Shown: piece after piece, positions 9,278 through 17,636 of the stretch
Position numbering within the stretch: the first letter of the stretch is position 1
Layout: every line of letters begins with the position of its first letter
Source of the DNA: Myxococcota bacterium
Lineage (GTDB): Bacteria > Myxococcota_A > Bradymonadia > UBA7976 > UBA1532
Length of the DNA: 64,000 bases
Direction: 5' to 3'
Assembly (NCBI GenBank): GCA_963169045.1
Contig: CAUJDF010000042.1
Coordinates: 184,711-248,710, forward strand
Made by a program: the position numbers and the translations under genes
Notes under the pieces: model-generated
The model's input: only the letters and a program-made list of their open reading frames with translations
What the model was told of the DNA's origin: nothing
Databases searched by the model: none

Positions 9278-10805
9278 CGAGGCGCCCCTCGAGCAACGTC
9301 TGCTGGTGCTGGCGCCCACCGGCCGCGACGGCGCGCTCACGCGCACGCTGCTCGTCCGCGCCGGTCTCGCCGCCGAGGTGTGCCCCGACATGGCCGCGCT
9401 GTGCGTCGAGGCGGAGCGCGGCGCGGCGGGCCTGCTCGTCGCCGACGAGACGCTGACCCCCGCGGGCGTCCGCCGGCTCGTCGCGCTCCTCGCTCGGCAG
9501 CCGCCCTGGTCGGACCTGCCGATCGTGGTGTTCGCCGGGCAGCGCGTCGCGACCCCGGCCCGCGAGCCGCCCGGGGGCGTGCTGGCGTCGCTCGGCAACG
9601 TCACGCTGCTCGACCGGCCGGTGCGCCCCGAGACGATGCTCAGCGCCGCGCGCGCCGCCCTGCGCGCGCGCCGGCGGCAGTACGACGCCCGCGAGGAGCT
9701 CGTCCGGCAGCAGCAGGCGGTGCGCCAGCGCGACCAGTTCCTCGCCATGCTCGGTCACGAGCTGCGCAACCCGCTCGGGGTCATCCTGCTCGCCGCGGAG
9801 ATGCTCGAGATGGGCGCGCAGGCGGACCGTCAGAGCGAGATCATCCGCCGGCAGGGCCGTCACCTCGCGCGGCTCGTCGACGACCTGCTCGACGTGTCGC
9901 GCGTGACGACGGGCAAGGTGATCCTGCAGCGGCAGCCGGTGGACGTGGTCGCGGTGGTCGCGCGCTGCGTGCAGTCGGCGCGGCCCGCCCTCGACGCGCA
10001 GCGGCTGCGCCTCTCGTTCGACGAGGGCCGCGCGCCGCTCCTCGTCGACGGGGATCCGGTGCGCCTCGAGCAGGTCTTCGTGAACCTGGTCACGAACGCC
10101 ATCAAGTACACGCCGCCCGGCGGCGCCGTCGCGGTGCGCGTCGAGCGCGAAGGCGAGGCGGCGGTGGTGCGCGTGCGCGACACGGGCGTCGGCATCGCCC
10201 GCGAGATGCTGCCGCGCATCTTCGATCTGTTCACTCAGGTCGCAGGCACCCTCGACCGCAGCCAGGGCGGTCTCGGCATCGGCCTGACGCTGGTGCGCAG
10301 TCTGGTGGAGCTGCACAGCGGCACCGTCGAAGCCCACAGCGAGGGCGCCGGCCGGGGCAGCGAGTTCGTCGTGCGACTGCCGCTCGCCGTGGCGAGCCGC
10401 GACGCGCCGACGACGACCGCCGACGAGGCGGGCGCGGGTCCGGGACGACGCGTGCTGCTCATCGAAGACAACCCCGACACGCGCGAGCTCCTGACGCTGC
10501 TGCTCGAGGCGCGCGGCCACGAGGTCCATGCCGCCGCCGACGGCCCGCAGGGCGTCGAGCGGGCGCTCGCGCTGTCGCCCGATGCGCTCATCATCGACAT
10601 CGGCCTGCCCGGCCTCGACGGGTACGGCGTGGCTCGCCGGCTGCGCGCGCACTTCGGCGGGCGCGTGCTCCTGGTGGCGCTCACCGGCTACGGCCAGCCC
10701 GAGGACGAGCGGCGCGCGCTCGACGCCGGCTTCGACGCGCACTGCACCAAGCCCGTCGATCCCGCGCGCCTCGACCGCCTCCTCGCGGCGTCCCCCTCGA
10801 ACTGA
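9261..10805 (+). CDS. Hybrid histidine kinase (N-terminal receiver-like, HisKA, HATPase, C-terminal REC)
   Basis: [23 protein letters not shown] (H box), [16 protein letters not shown] (N box), [70 protein letters not shown]. Confidence 0.92.
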   Translation: MSAVTDEAPLEQRLLVLAPTGRDGALTRTLLVRAGLAAEVCPDMAALCVEAERGAAGLLVADETLTPAGVRRLVALLARQPPWSDLPIVVFAGQRVATPAREPPGGVLASLGNVTLLDRPVRPETMLSAARAALRARRRQYDAREELVRQQQAVRQRDQFLAMLGHELRNPLGVILLAAEMLEMGAQADRQSEIIRRQGRHLARLVDDLLDVSRVTTGKVILQRQPVDVVAVVARCVQSARPALDAQRLRLSFDEGRAPLLVDGDPVRLEQVFVNLVTNAIKYTPPGGAVAVRVEREGEAAVVRVRDTGVGIAREMLPRIFDLFTQVAGTLDRSQGGLGIGLTLVRSLVELHSGTVEAHSEGAGRGSEFVVRLPLAVASRDAPTTTADEAGAGPGRRVLLIEDNPDTRELLTLLLEARGHEVHAAADGPQGVERALALSPDALIIDIGLPGLDGYGVARRLRAHFGGRVLLVALTGYGQPEDERRALDAGFDAHCTKPVDPARLDRLLAASPSN

Positions 10806-11031
10806 TCGCGCCTGCATCGTGCGGCGAGGCCCCCGCAGCGCTCGGGCTGCGTGCCGGCGCCGCACGGCGCCCGACCGCCGCGGCACGACGGTTGCTGAAG
10901 CGGCGGGGGGGGTCGCCGCGAGGCGGCGTGGACGCGGCGCGTCGGCGCCGATCGAGACGGCGCGACCACGGGGACGCGGCGGTGTTCGAGACGCCGAGGA
11001 CACACGTTGCAGGGACGCGAGGGGGCGGGTC

Positions 11032-12438
11032 GTGGACGAGCGACAATGGTGCGGCGCGGGGCTGTTGGCGCTGGGGCTCCTGGTGGTGGGGTGCGCGCCG
11101 GAGGACGAGGGACCGCCTCGGGAGGCGCCGTGCGAGTCGGCGCCGTGCGCGCCCGCGCAGGGCGAGGCCGACGCCGCGCAGGGCGGGGCCGACGCCGCGC
11201 ACCGCGAGACCGACGCCGCGCACCGCGAGACCGACGCCGCGCAGGGCGGGGCCGACGCCGCGCAGGACACCCTCGAGACCGGCGATGCCGCCGCCGGCGG
11301 CGCGACCGCGGACGCCGCCGCGCCGCCCGACGACGCGCCGGCGCCGGCGGACGACGCATCCGCGCCGCCCGAAGACGCGGATCCGGTCCAAGACCGCGGC
11401 GACGCGCCCGCCGCCGAGCGCCCGCGCCGCGACGGCGTGAGCTTCGCGACGGACGCGAGCGAGCGACGCCTCGGCGTCCGCATCCGCGACCGCCAGCGCA
11501 CGCACCCCGCGATCATCTACTCGGTGCGTCTGCGCGACCTCGACGCCGACGAGCGCCTGCGCTTGCGCGGCGAGGTGGCGCTGTCGCGCTGCAATCGCAA
11601 GGACATCGCCGGTGAGTCGGGCGACGCCGACCAGACGCCATGCACGAGCCGCCAGATGCGGCAGAGCCCGTACGGCTATGCCCCGCGGTTCGCGGCGGCG
11701 TTCGTCCTCGGCGACGGGCCGGACGACGCGGGCGGCCGCCGCGTCGGTCCCTGGCGCGACACACTCTGCTGGGAGGAGAAGCACCACTGCGCGCTCGCGC
11801 TGCCGGAGGTCGAGGTCGACGACGTCCCCGCCGGCGGCGACAGATGGGTCCACCTCGTCGTCGCCGCCGACGCCAACGGCCACCCGGCCCGGGAGTGGCA
11901 CGTGATGGAGGTGGAGCAGGGCAAGGGCCGCCTCGCGGTCACGCGGCTCGGACGGGACGCGGCGCGCGTCGCCAACGAGCGGACGGAGCGCCTGCGCTCC
12001 CGCGGCTCGATGGGCGTCGACCAGACCGAGGACGAGGGCGACGACACCCAGGTCAAGCGCCTCGTCTTCAGCCAGCGCCTCGACGGCCTGCGCGCGGGCG
12101 ACGTGGTCTCGGCCGACGCGCGCATGCGCGCCGTCCTCGGCCGCTACGACTGCCACCCGCTCATCACGAGCCAGATCTTCCTCACCCGCCGCGAGGACGC
12201 CCGCGACCCACAGTCCGCCGTGAAGGTGCTCACCCAGAAGAACGGCTTCAACTGCACCGTCCACGGCGGCGACGGGTGCGTCTACGAGAAGTCGGGCGCC
12301 GCCGAGGTGCCCCGTGGCGAGGGCGGCACGCTGTACGTGAACTACGTCGCGACGGCGCTGCGCTCGTGCGCCGCGCCGAACGGCGGCGACCGCTGGGAGA
12401 TCCGCGGCGGCTTCCTCTCCGTCGCCGTCCACCGCTGA
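11032..12438 (+). CDS. Asp/Ala-rich lipoprotein of unknown function
   Basis: GTG start; GLLALGLLVVGC lipobox, 21-bp-repeat-encoded linker, then a globular Cys-containing domain. Confidence 0.7.
   Translation: MDERQWCGAGLLALGLLVVGCAPEDEGPPREAPCESAPCAPAQGEADAAQGGADAAHRETDAAHRETDAAQGGADAAQDTLETGDAAAGGATADAAAPPDDAPAPADDASAPPEDADPVQDRGDAPAAERPRRDGVSFATDASERRLGVRIRDRQRTHPAIIYSVRLRDLDADERLRLRGEVALSRCNRKDIAGESGDADQTPCTSRQMRQSPYGYAPRFAAAFVLGDGPDDAGGRRVGPWRDTLCWEEKHHCALALPEVEVDDVPAGGDRWVHLVVAADANGHPAREWHVMEVEQGKGRLAVTRLGRDAARVANERTERLRSRGSMGVDQTEDEGDDTQVKRLVFSQRLDGLRAGDVVSADARMRAVLGRYDCHPLITSQIFLTRREDARDPQSAVKVLTQKNGFNCTVHGGDGCVYEKSGAAEVPRGEGGTLYVNYVATALRSCAAPNGGDRWEIRGGFLSVAVHR
11170..11267 (+). repeat. 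21-bp in-frame tandem repeat, 5 copies
   Basis: gacgccgcgca at 11170, 11191, 11212, 11233, 11254; encodes GADAAQG/ETDAAHR units. Confidence 0.9.
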
Positions 12439-12450
12439 ACGCGGCTCTGA

Positions 12451-12627
12451 CTCGAGTTTCGCCATCTTCGGCTGCCTGCGGCCGGCCCCGACCGGCCGCC
12501 GCCGTGTTGCTCACCGAGTTTCGGTCTCGACGTGCATCAAGCACGCCTTCGACCGACATCCGCCTCGCTCCCGGCGGCGACTCGGTCGTTGCTCGGCCTC
12601 GTCGACGCCGCAATGGCGAAACTCGAG
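12451..12627. other. Highly structured intergenic element closed by a 15-bp perfect inverted repeat
   Basis: CTCGAGTTTCGCCAT (12451-12465) is the exact reverse complement of ATGGCGAAACTCGAG (12613-12627); interior contains GCGGCCGG-CCCCGA-CCGGCCGC (12478-12499), ACCGA-GTT-TCGGT (12513-12525), CGTGC-ATCAA-GCACG (12531-12545), CGACCGA...TCGGTCG (12550-12588) enclosing CCGCC...GGCGG. Confidence 0.65.
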
Positions 12628-12829
12628 CGGACCGATGCGCTGTCGGCGCGAGCGCCCCTCGGCGTCGCTCTCCTGTCCCGCTGAGCTCGACGTGGAGGCA
12701 GCCGATTCGCGCTGGTGGGCGCCGCCGCCCTCGCGGGAGCGGCAGGTCGAGTCGCCACGGCACGCAAGTCGCCGCAAGGCTTCGCCAACGGCCCGGCCCG
12801 TGCAAGGGCGGCGCGCCGGAGGTCCACCG

Positions 12830-14290
12830 ATGCGCGCCCGTGCTCTCGTCCTCGCCCTGCTCGCCGCCTGCGGCTCGCCCGACGAAGCCGCCCCCGAGGC
12901 CGGCGCCGAGCCCACCCGCGGTCCCCTGCTCGGCCAGGCGGACGGCACGGACGCGTCGGACCGCGCCTGCCGCGTCGTCCTGCGCGACGCCGGCCGGCGC
13001 CCGGACGGCCGCGGCGGCTACGAGACGCGCGACGGCGGCTGGCTCTGGGCGGGTACGATCGACGTGGCCGAGGGCGACGCGGCGGACGCGCGCCCCGCCG
13101 TCCTGTACCGCTCGACGATGGAACCCGGGACGTGGTGGTCCATCGAGGCTACCGCCGCCGACGGCGCCCCCGACGGCTACCGCCGTTTCACGTTCGAGCT
13201 CGCCGCGCACCTGCCCGGCCCGGGCTTGAGCGGCACCGCGCTGTCCCGCGCGCAGGTCGAGCTCATTCCGGTGCTGCTCGGCGCCCGCGGCGAGCGCCTC
13301 TTCGACCACAACCGCCTCCCCGGCGACCTCGACAACTACCGGCTCGACGCGGGCAACGGCTGGTCCGTCGGGCCCGCGCCCGAGGTCTGCCCCGCCACGA
13401 AGAACGACGCGCACGCGACGCTCTCCTTCGCGGCCGACCGCTCCATCGCCCAGGACGGCGCGCTCGTCGCCGGCGGGCAGGTCACGATCGAGTACGCGCT
13501 CGAGCGCCTCTCCGGTTGCCACTCGACGCACAACGGCCACCCCGCGTGGGACCTGCGCGCCTTCGTGCGCTTCTTCGACGCCGCCGGCCGCGCCTCCGAG
13601 CCGCGCGCCGCCAGCGTGCGCCGGTTCGAGGCGCCGATGGGCGTCCCGCACAACGTCGCGCACCCGGTGCCGGCGACGTTCGCCATCCCGGCCAGCGCGG
13701 TGGCCATGGAGGCCTGGTTCGTCCAGGAGGGCTTCGGCTCGGGCACCCCCTGCCGCGCCTACGACTCCAACGACAGCCGCAACTACCGGTTCGACGTGCT
13801 CACGCCGCCCGGCTGGATGGGCAACGCGGTGGTGAAGATCTCGCGCGCCGGCGGCGACGCGTGCGACGGCGGCACCGCGCTCGGCGACGGCTTCACCTAT
13901 GACTCGTGGGGCCGCACGCGCGCGGTCCTGGGCAACGTCTGCTTCTCGGTCTGGAAGCAGGGCGTCACCGACCGCGACGACCCGGACCTGTGGCGCAAGC
14001 TCGACGTCCGGGTGCACCACCGCTTCGGCAGCGACGGCGATTTCATCAGCGATTACGTGCCCTTCGCGAGCCGCACCGGGAACGACGCGCGCTTCGCCTG
14101 GGACGTACGCGCGCTCGATCCCTTCCGCGCGCACCAATGCCCCGCGACGGACGTCTCGACCGGCGCGGCCCGCCTCGAGTTCTTCTTCACCGTGAACGGC
14201 GCCGCCCTCCGTGCGGACGACGGGCGACCCTTCGTCGGCACCTACGTCGGCGAGGGCGAGGATCCCTGGCGCGCCGCGAACTGCGACTGA
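12830..14290 (+). CDS. Lipoprotein, possibly DUF6209-like
   Basis: GGAGGT SD; MRARALVLALLAACGSPDEAAPEAGAEP lipobox; LVAGGQVTIEYALERLSGCHSTHNGHPAWDLRAFVRFFDAAGR ... MEAWFVQEGFGSGTPCRAYDSNDSRNYRFDV. Family assignment from memory. Confidence 0.7.
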   Translation: MRARALVLALLAACGSPDEAAPEAGAEPTRGPLLGQADGTDASDRACRVVLRDAGRRPDGRGGYETRDGGWLWAGTIDVAEGDAADARPAVLYRSTMEPGTWWSIEATAADGAPDGYRRFTFELAAHLPGPGLSGTALSRAQVELIPVLLGARGERLFDHNRLPGDLDNYRLDAGNGWSVGPAPEVCPATKNDAHATLSFAADRSIAQDGALVAGGQVTIEYALERLSGCHSTHNGHPAWDLRAFVRFFDAAGRASEPRAASVRRFEAPMGVPHNVAHPVPATFAIPASAVAMEAWFVQEGFGSGTPCRAYDSNDSRNYRFDVLTPPGWMGNAVVKISRAGGDACDGGTALGDGFTYDSWGRTRAVLGNVCFSVWKQGVTDRDDPDLWRKLDVRVHHRFGSDGDFISDYVPFASRTGNDARFAWDVRALDPFRAHQCPATDVSTGAARLEFFFTVNGAALRADDGRPFVGTYVGEGEDPWRAANCD

Positions 14291-14357
14291 CAGCGGCGGC
14301 CGTCCGAGTTGACTGCGCCTCGCTCGTCCCTTCGTCGACGGGGGCGGCCGCCGCTGT
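14290..14357. terminator. Long inverted repeat between convergent genes, probable bidirectional terminator
   Basis: ACAGCGGCGGCCG (14290-14302) exactly complementary to CGGCCGCCGCTGT (14345-14357). Confidence 0.55.
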
Positions 14358-14360
14358 GAC

Positions 14361-15626
14361 TCACCTGCAGGCGGCGGCGCGCGCGAGGAGCAGCGCGCGC
14401 TCCCGCGCGTTCTTCGTGAGGGACGCGGCGCGCTCGAGCTCCGCCCGCGCCTCGTCGCGTCGGCCGAGCTTCAGCAGCAGATCGCCGCGCACGCTCGGCA
14501 ACAGATGGTAGCCGGCGAGGGCGTCGGTCAGCGTGTCGGCGATGGCGAGGCCGGCGGCCGGTCCGAGCGCCATCGCGACGGCGACGGCGCGGTTCAGCTC
14601 GACGACGGGTGACGGGGCCGCCCGCGCGAGCTCGCCGTAGAGCGAAGCGATGCGCCCCCAGTCGGTGTCCTCGGCGCGCAGCGCCCGCGCATGGCACGCC
14701 GCGATCTGCGCCTGCAACACATACGGCCCCGGCGCGAGGCCGAGCGCCGCCACGCGATCCAACGCCGCGAGGCCGCGCCCGATCAACAGACGGTCCCAGA
14801 GCGCGCGGTTCTGCTCGAGCAACAGGATCGGCGCCCCGTCCGGACCCGTGCGCGCCCTCGCCCGCGACGCCTGGATCTCCATGAGCGCCACGAGGCCGAG
14901 CACCTCGGGCTCGCCGGGCGTCAGCGCCGCCAGGATGCGTCCGAGGCGCAGCGCCTCCTCGCAGAGGGCGGGCCGCATCCAATCGTCGCCGCTGGTCGCC
15001 GCGTAGCCTTCGTTGAAGACGAGGTAGACCACCTGCAGCACCGACGACAGCCGCTCGAGGCGGTCGTCGCCGCGCGGCAGCTCGAACGGCACGTTCGCCT
15101 CGGCGAGCGTGCGTTTGGCGCGGACGATGCGCTGCGCGACGGTCGGCTCCGGCACGAGGAAGGCGCGCGCGATCTCGTCGGTCGTCAGGCCGCCGAGGAG
15201 GCGCAGCGTCAGCGCGACGCGCGCCTCCATCGAGAGGATGGGATGGCAGGCAGTGAAGACGAGGCGCAGCAGGTCGTCACCCACGTCGTCGTCGAGCGCT
15301 GCCTCGAGGTCCGGGCTCTCGGAGGGAGGCATCTCGTGGGCGATCTGTTCGTGCTTGCGGTCGATGAGCCGTCCGCGGCGCAGGGCGTCGATGGCGCGGC
15401 GCTTCGCGGTGGCCATGAGCCAGGCGCCCGGGTTGTGGGGGATGCCCGACGCCGGCCAGCGTTCGAGCGCCGCGACGAGCGCGTCCTGCGCGAGCTCCTC
15501 GGCCAGGCCGACATCGCGGACCATGCGGGCGAGGCCGGCGATGAGCCGGGCGGACTCGATTCTCCAGACCGCGTGGATGGCGCGGTGGGTGTCGTGTGTG
15601 CTCACGGCGCCGGATGAAACCACCAC
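14361..15626 (-). CDS. ECF sigma factor, ECF42-like (long C-terminal TPR/DUF6596-type extension)
   Basis: 421 aa; LARMVRDVGLAEELAQDALVAALERWPASGIPHNPGAWLMATAKRRAIDALRR ... LTTDEIARAFLVPEPTVAQRIVRAKRTLAEANVPFELP; adjacent DGPF protein. Alternative GTG start at 15605. Confidence 0.88.
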   Translation of the reverse strand: MVVSSGAVSTHDTHRAIHAVWRIESARLIAGLARMVRDVGLAEELAQDALVAALERWPASGIPHNPGAWLMATAKRRAIDALRRGRLIDRKHEQIAHEMPPSESPDLEAALDDDVGDDLLRLVFTACHPILSMEARVALTLRLLGGLTTDEIARAFLVPEPTVAQRIVRAKRTLAEANVPFELPRGDDRLERLSSVLQVVYLVFNEGYAATSGDDWMRPALCEEALRLGRILAALTPGEPEVLGLVALMEIQASRARARTGPDGAPILLLEQNRALWDRLLIGRGLAALDRVAALGLAPGPYVLQAQIAACHARALRAEDTDWGRIASLYGELARAAPSPVVELNRAVAVAMALGPAAGLAIADTLTDALAGYHLLPSVRGDLLLKLGRRDEARAELERAASLTKNARERALLLARAAACR

Positions 15627-15675
15627 CGCCCGCGACGGCGCGACTCCTCGAGCGTCACGAGGCGCGCCGCGGCGC

Positions 15676-16104
15676 TCACACCTTCCCTTCGAGGCGTTCG
15701 CGCAGGCGCTCTTCGGCCTCGCGGATCTCCCCGGTGGGATCCTGCTCGGCGAAGTCTTCGGTCTCGAAGACGCGGCGGATCTCGATCTCCGAGACGCCCT
15801 GCATGGGGTTCGGGCAGCGCTTCACCCACTCGATGGCCTCCTCCATCGACTTGACCTGCCAGAGCCAGAAGCCGGCGATCAGCTCCTTCGTCTCGGCGAA
15901 CGGCCCGTCCACCACCGCGCGCTCCTTGCCCGCGAAGCGCACGCGCGCGCCCTTCGACGAAGGCTGCAGCCCCTCGCCGGCCAGCATGATGCCCGCGTTC
16001 ACCAGCTCCTCGTTGTACTTGCCCATCGCCTCGAGCAGCTCCGTGCTCGGCATCACGCCCGCCTCGGAGTCCGCCGTCGCCTTCACGATCACCATCACGC
16101 GCAT
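15676..16104 (-). CDS. YCII-related (DGPF) domain protein
   Basis: MRVMVIVKATADSEAGVMPSTELLEAMGKYNEELVNAGIMLAGEGLQPSSKGARVRFAGKERAVVDGPFAETKELIAGFWLWQVKSMEEAIEW. Confidence 0.92.
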   Translation of the reverse strand: MRVMVIVKATADSEAGVMPSTELLEAMGKYNEELVNAGIMLAGEGLQPSSKGARVRFAGKERAVVDGPFAETKELIAGFWLWQVKSMEEAIEWVKRCPNPMQGVSEIEIRRVFETEDFAEQDPTGEIREAEERLRERLEGKV

Positions 16105-16155
16105 CTCGTCACTCCCGCGTTCGAGGGCGGGTCCATCCCGCGCCTTCACCCTGGC

Positions 16156-16182
16156 GACGAACGAGGCTCGCCGAGATCGACA
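16156..16182 (-). promoter_or_regulatory. Candidate ECF42 promoter
   Basis: Minus strand TGTCGA (16182-16177), 17-nt spacer, CGTC (16159-16156), about 50 nt before the DGPF gene ATG. Confidence 0.6.
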
Positions 16183-16215
16183 CGCCCCGAACATTTTTTT
16201 TCGAGAACGGCGAGC

Positions 16216-17058
16216 TCAGAGCATCGCGATGCCGGGCCGGCGCGGCCCGCGCGGGAAAGCCTCGTCGAGGCGACGCAGCTCTTCCGGGGCGAGCTTCAGG
16301 TCGCCCGCGCGGGCGTTCTCCCAGACGTGGTCGAGCCGCGCGGCCTTGGGGATGGTGAACGTGCCGTCGAGGCGCGTCAGGAAGGCGAGCGCGACCTGGT
16401 GGGGTGTGGCGCCGCGGGCGCGGGCGACGTCGGCGAGCACGTCGTAGCCGGGCGCCGTCTCCGCCGGGAACCTGCCGGAGCCGAACGGGCTGTAACCGAC
16501 CACGGCGATGTCGTTCTCGACGCAGAACGGGATGACGCCGTGCTCGATGTTGCGCTCGCGCAGGTGGTAGAGCACCTGGTTGCAGGCGCAGCGGCCCGGC
16601 GCGATACGCACCACCTCGCGCATCAGCTCCTCGTCGAAGTTGCTGACGCCCCACATCCGGACCTGCCCCGAGTCGACGAGCGTCTCGAATGCGCGGATCG
16701 TGTCCTCGAGCGGGTGGTCGCCCGCCCAGTGCAGCATGTAGAGGTCGATGTAGTTCGTGCGCAGGCGCGTGAGGCTGCGCTCGCACGCGTTGAGCACGCC
16801 CTCGAAGCTGGCGTGCTCCGGCAGCACCTTGCTGGCGAGGAAGACGCGCTCGCGGATGCCCTCGAGCGCAAAGCCGAGCAGGTTCTCCACCTCGCCGCCG
16901 CCGTAGAGCTCCGCCGTGTCGATGTGCGTCATGCCCGCCTCGACCGCGCGGTAGATCGCCTCGATGGCGGCGTTGCGGTCCGTCAGCTCGAGGTGCCAGG
17001 TGCCGAAGCCGATCACCGGGACGTTCAGGCGGTCGGGACCGAAGGGGCGGGCGCGCAT
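16216..17058 (-). CDS. Aldo/keto reductase
   Basis: MRARPFGPDRLNVPVIGFGTWHLE ... MTHIDTAELYGGGEVENLLGFALEGIRERVFLASKVLP ... VRMWGVSNFDEELM. ORF extends to 17085. Confidence 0.93.
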   Translation of the reverse strand: MRARPFGPDRLNVPVIGFGTWHLELTDRNAAIEAIYRAVEAGMTHIDTAELYGGGEVENLLGFALEGIRERVFLASKVLPEHASFEGVLNACERSLTRLRTNYIDLYMLHWAGDHPLEDTIRAFETLVDSGQVRMWGVSNFDEELMREVVRIAPGRCACNQVLYHLRERNIEHGVIPFCVENDIAVVGYSPFGSGRFPAETAPGYDVLADVARARGATPHQVALAFLTRLDGTFTIPKAARLDHVWENARAGDLKLAPEELRRLDEAFPRGPRRPGIAML

Positions 17059-17185
17059 GACGGGCCTCCAACGAAGCGGAACCATTGCTGCTTACAGAGC
17101 AAGCGACGGGCCGGTGGCGCGGCTCGACCGTGGCATGACCGCTGCACTCCCGGGGGATGCCACTACCCCCCCGAGGAGGAAGGCC

Positions 17186-17620
17186 ATGAAGGCCCGCGAG
17201 ATCATGACTCCCGATCCCTTCTTCGTGACGCCGGACCAGAGCCTCATCCAGGCCGCGAAGATCATGCGCGAGCACGACGTCGGCATCGTGCCGGTCGTCC
17301 AGGATCAAACGAACCACCGCCTCATCGGTGTGGTGACCGACCGCGACATCACGGTGCGGCATGTGGCGGAAGGCCACGAGGGTGATTGCCTCGTCCGCGA
17401 GGCCATGAGCGAGCACCTCGTCACCGCGCGCCCCGACGAGGACCTCGACTCGATCATGAAGAAGATGCAGGACCGCCAGATCCGCCGGATCCCGGTCGTC
17501 GAGAACAACGAGCTCATCGGCATCATCGCCCAGGCCGACGTCGCCGTTCACTGCGACCAGCCGGAGGGCGTGAAGAAGACGGTGGAAGGCATCTCGAACC
17601 CGGCGCACCCGAAGCGCTGA
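17186..17620 (+). CDS. Tandem CBS-domain protein
   Basis: MKAREIMTPDPFFVTPDQSLIQAAKIMREHDVGIVPVVQDQTNHRLIGVVTDRDITVRHVAEG ... IRRIPVVENNELIGIIAQADVAV. Confidence 0.93.
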   Translation: MKAREIMTPDPFFVTPDQSLIQAAKIMREHDVGIVPVVQDQTNHRLIGVVTDRDITVRHVAEGHEGDCLVREAMSEHLVTARPDEDLDSIMKKMQDRQIRRIPVVENNELIGIIAQADVAVHCDQPEGVKKTVEGISNPAHPKR

Positions 17621-17624
17621 GCCG

Positions 17625-17636
17625 GGGCGGCCGCCC
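17625..17636. terminator. 12-bp palindrome between convergent CBS and pirin genes
   Basis: GGGCGGCCGCCC perfect palindrome. Confidence 0.3.

Noticed and set aside
6335-9748. 1137-aa minus-strand ORF
   Set aside because: Antisense to CgeB(3) and KaiC-like genes; no domain-like sequence.
11170-11267. CRISPR-like array
   Set aside because: Period is 21 bp, in frame, with no unique spacers; it is a coding minisatellite. No CRISPR array or cas gene seen in the window.
9180-11516. 778-aa minus-strand ORF
   Set aside because: Antisense to the hybrid kinase; low complexity.
12451-12627. Transposon/IS element based on the 15-bp terminal inverted repeat
   Set aside because: No transposase ORF and no direct-repeat target duplication at the flanks; kept only as a structured element.
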